Below, piece by piece: positions 63,278 to 64,000 of a stretch of 64,000 nt of DNA. The stretch is from Gemmatimonadaceae bacterium (GTDB lineage: Bacteria; Gemmatimonadota; Gemmatimonadetes; Gemmatimonadales; Gemmatimonadaceae), in assembly GCA_037721215.1 (NCBI GenBank), contig JBBJNV010000022.1:1-64000 (forward strand). The letters are read 5' to 3'. The first letter of the stretch is position 1. The number at the start of each line of letters is the position of its first letter. The notes beneath the pieces were generated by a model. That model worked only from the letters and a program-made list of their open reading frames with translations. It had not been told where the DNA came from and did no database searches. Both the position numbers and the translations under genes were made by a program.

Positions 63278-64000
63278 ATGACAGACACGAGACTCTTCAA
63301 TCCAACCCATTTCGTGAAGGCCCGCCTACCCCAATCGGCACTTCGTGCCCCATTGAATTCCATTCTCGGGGCGCAGGCGAACGTACGCGTGCTCCGAGAA
63401 CTTGTGATGGCGGGCATACCGCTTGCGGCAGGGGAGCTCGCACGCCGCGCCCGGCTCGGCCGTACCAGCGTGTACCCCGTCTTGAAAGGGCTGGAAGAAA
63501 CCGGCGTCGTTGCATTCGTGGGCGCAGGTGCACTGCGGCAAGTCAGCTTTCGCAAATCTCATCCACTTGCAAGACCACTGGCGGCGCTTTTTCAGGCAGA
63601 ACGCAGTCGGGTCGAACAACTCATTGAAACCCTTCGCGAACATCTACGGGACGTGCAACCCCCACCGATAGCAGCCTGGGTGGAGGGCCCGGTTCTGGCA
63701 AACGAAGATCGTCTCCTGGATTCGATACCACTGTTTGTGCTCAGTCATCCAAAAACCCTTCCTGCGATGGTCGATCGCATATCAAAAGAACTCGAGAGTA
63801 TTGAGAAAGTTTTCGATGTTCAGTTCGAGGTCCATGCTCAAACTCGAAGCGAGCTGAGTGCCAGGCCTCAGGAAGTATTGGACACTCTGAGCGACGTCAT
63901 CCTCCTGAGCGGTGTTCCTCCTGCATCACTGGTCAATGACCAAGTGCGCCCGTCGCGCAAAAGTCGCATGCACCAGGATCACGACAGCAACGCGCGCCGA
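63278..64000 (+). CDS. Winged-helix protein, 3' truncated, with degenerate nucleotidyltransferase-like part
   Basis: 241 codons are visible with no stop before the window end. Start ATG at 63278 (MTDTRLFNPTHF). The N-terminal helix-turn-helix is LAAGELARRARLGRTSVYPVLKGLEETGVV, of winged-helix type. The following part (AAWVEGPVLANEDRLLDSIPLFVL and VFDVQFEVHAQTRSEL) has the spacing of MNT-type nucleotidyltransferase domains, but the GS and D-x-D residues are replaced (GP and S-I-P), so it is probably catalytically dead. The C-terminus is missing. Confidence 0.65.
   Translation, partial: MTDTRLFNPTHFVKARLPQSALRAPLNSILGAQANVRVLRELVMAGIPLAAGELARRARLGRTSVYPVLKGLEETGVVAFVGAGALRQVSFRKSHPLARPLAALFQAERSRVEQLIETLREHLRDVQPPPIAAWVEGPVLANEDRLLDSIPLFVLSHPKTLPAMVDRISKELESIEKVFDVQFEVHAQTRSELSARPQEVLDTLSDVILLSGVPPASLVNDQVRPSRKSRMHQDHDSNARR

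Overview
The window is a high-GC (about 60-65%) bacterial chromosome segment packed with protein genes. I see no rRNA, tRNA, CRISPR array, transposase or prophage. Several features suggest a Gemmatimonadota-like organism: many secreted peptidases and hydrolases with Sec or lipoprotein signals, a fused alpha-beta E1 dehydrogenase, a long plant/cyanobacterial-type IspH, and many ATGA or GTGA start/stop overlaps. This assignment is inferred from protein style; no marker gene was compared.

Layout. 1-7 kb: end of a secreted esterase-like protein, a membrane protein with glpD, and a fadI-fadJ beta-oxidation pair. 7-13.4 kb: an S9 dipeptidyl peptidase, an M14 carboxypeptidase, proline dehydrogenase and RsgA. 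13.4-22.7 kb: esterase, OsmC and rhodanese, a thioredoxin-like ferredoxin, TerC, small unknown proteins, an RhlE-type helicase and a CarF/PEDS1-like desaturase. 22.7-37.5 kb: fused E1, NAD synthetase, a class A penicillin-binding protein, Lon, a Ser/Thr kinase with a 2TM module and a GHL-type glycoside hydrolase. 37.5-49.7 kb: unknown proteins, a second helicase, a lone pseudopilin, a previously hidden selenoprotein, a pair of Cys-motif secreted proteins, a DEIH helicase with GmhA, LD-carboxypeptidase and IspH. 49.7-54.1 kb: a co-directional run of exported hydrolases and lipoproteins. 54.2-58.3 kb: a KamA/GNAT/ATP-grasp/ATP-grasp operon. 58.5-64 kb: ThyX, a GlcD-like oxidase, 3-hydroxybutyryl-CoA dehydrogenase, a frameshifted lipoprotein gene and a truncated winged-helix regulator.

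Main discoveries. (1) At 41747-41977 an in-frame UGA lies in a C-x-x-U motif of a SelW-like (Rdx family) protein. It is followed by a 7-bp hairpin with a GGUCU loop, which has the form of a bacterial SECIS element, so the gene is invisible to ordinary ORF calling. (2) The 54.2-58.3 kb operon joins a lysine 2,3-aminomutase (its Asp and PLP-Lys residues retained), a GNAT acetyltransferase and two Ddl-like ATP-grasp ligases behind a promoter flanked by palindromes. It looks like a small beta-lysine amide or peptide pathway. (3) A CarF/TMEM189-like desaturase suggests aerobic plasmalogen (vinyl ether lipid) formation.

Metabolically the window covers fatty-acid oxidation (fadI, fadJ, hbd), glycerol 3-phosphate, proline, 2-oxoacid and 2-hydroxyacid oxidation, protein and peptide turnover, and envelope maintenance, as expected of an aerobic heterotroph living on peptides and lipids.
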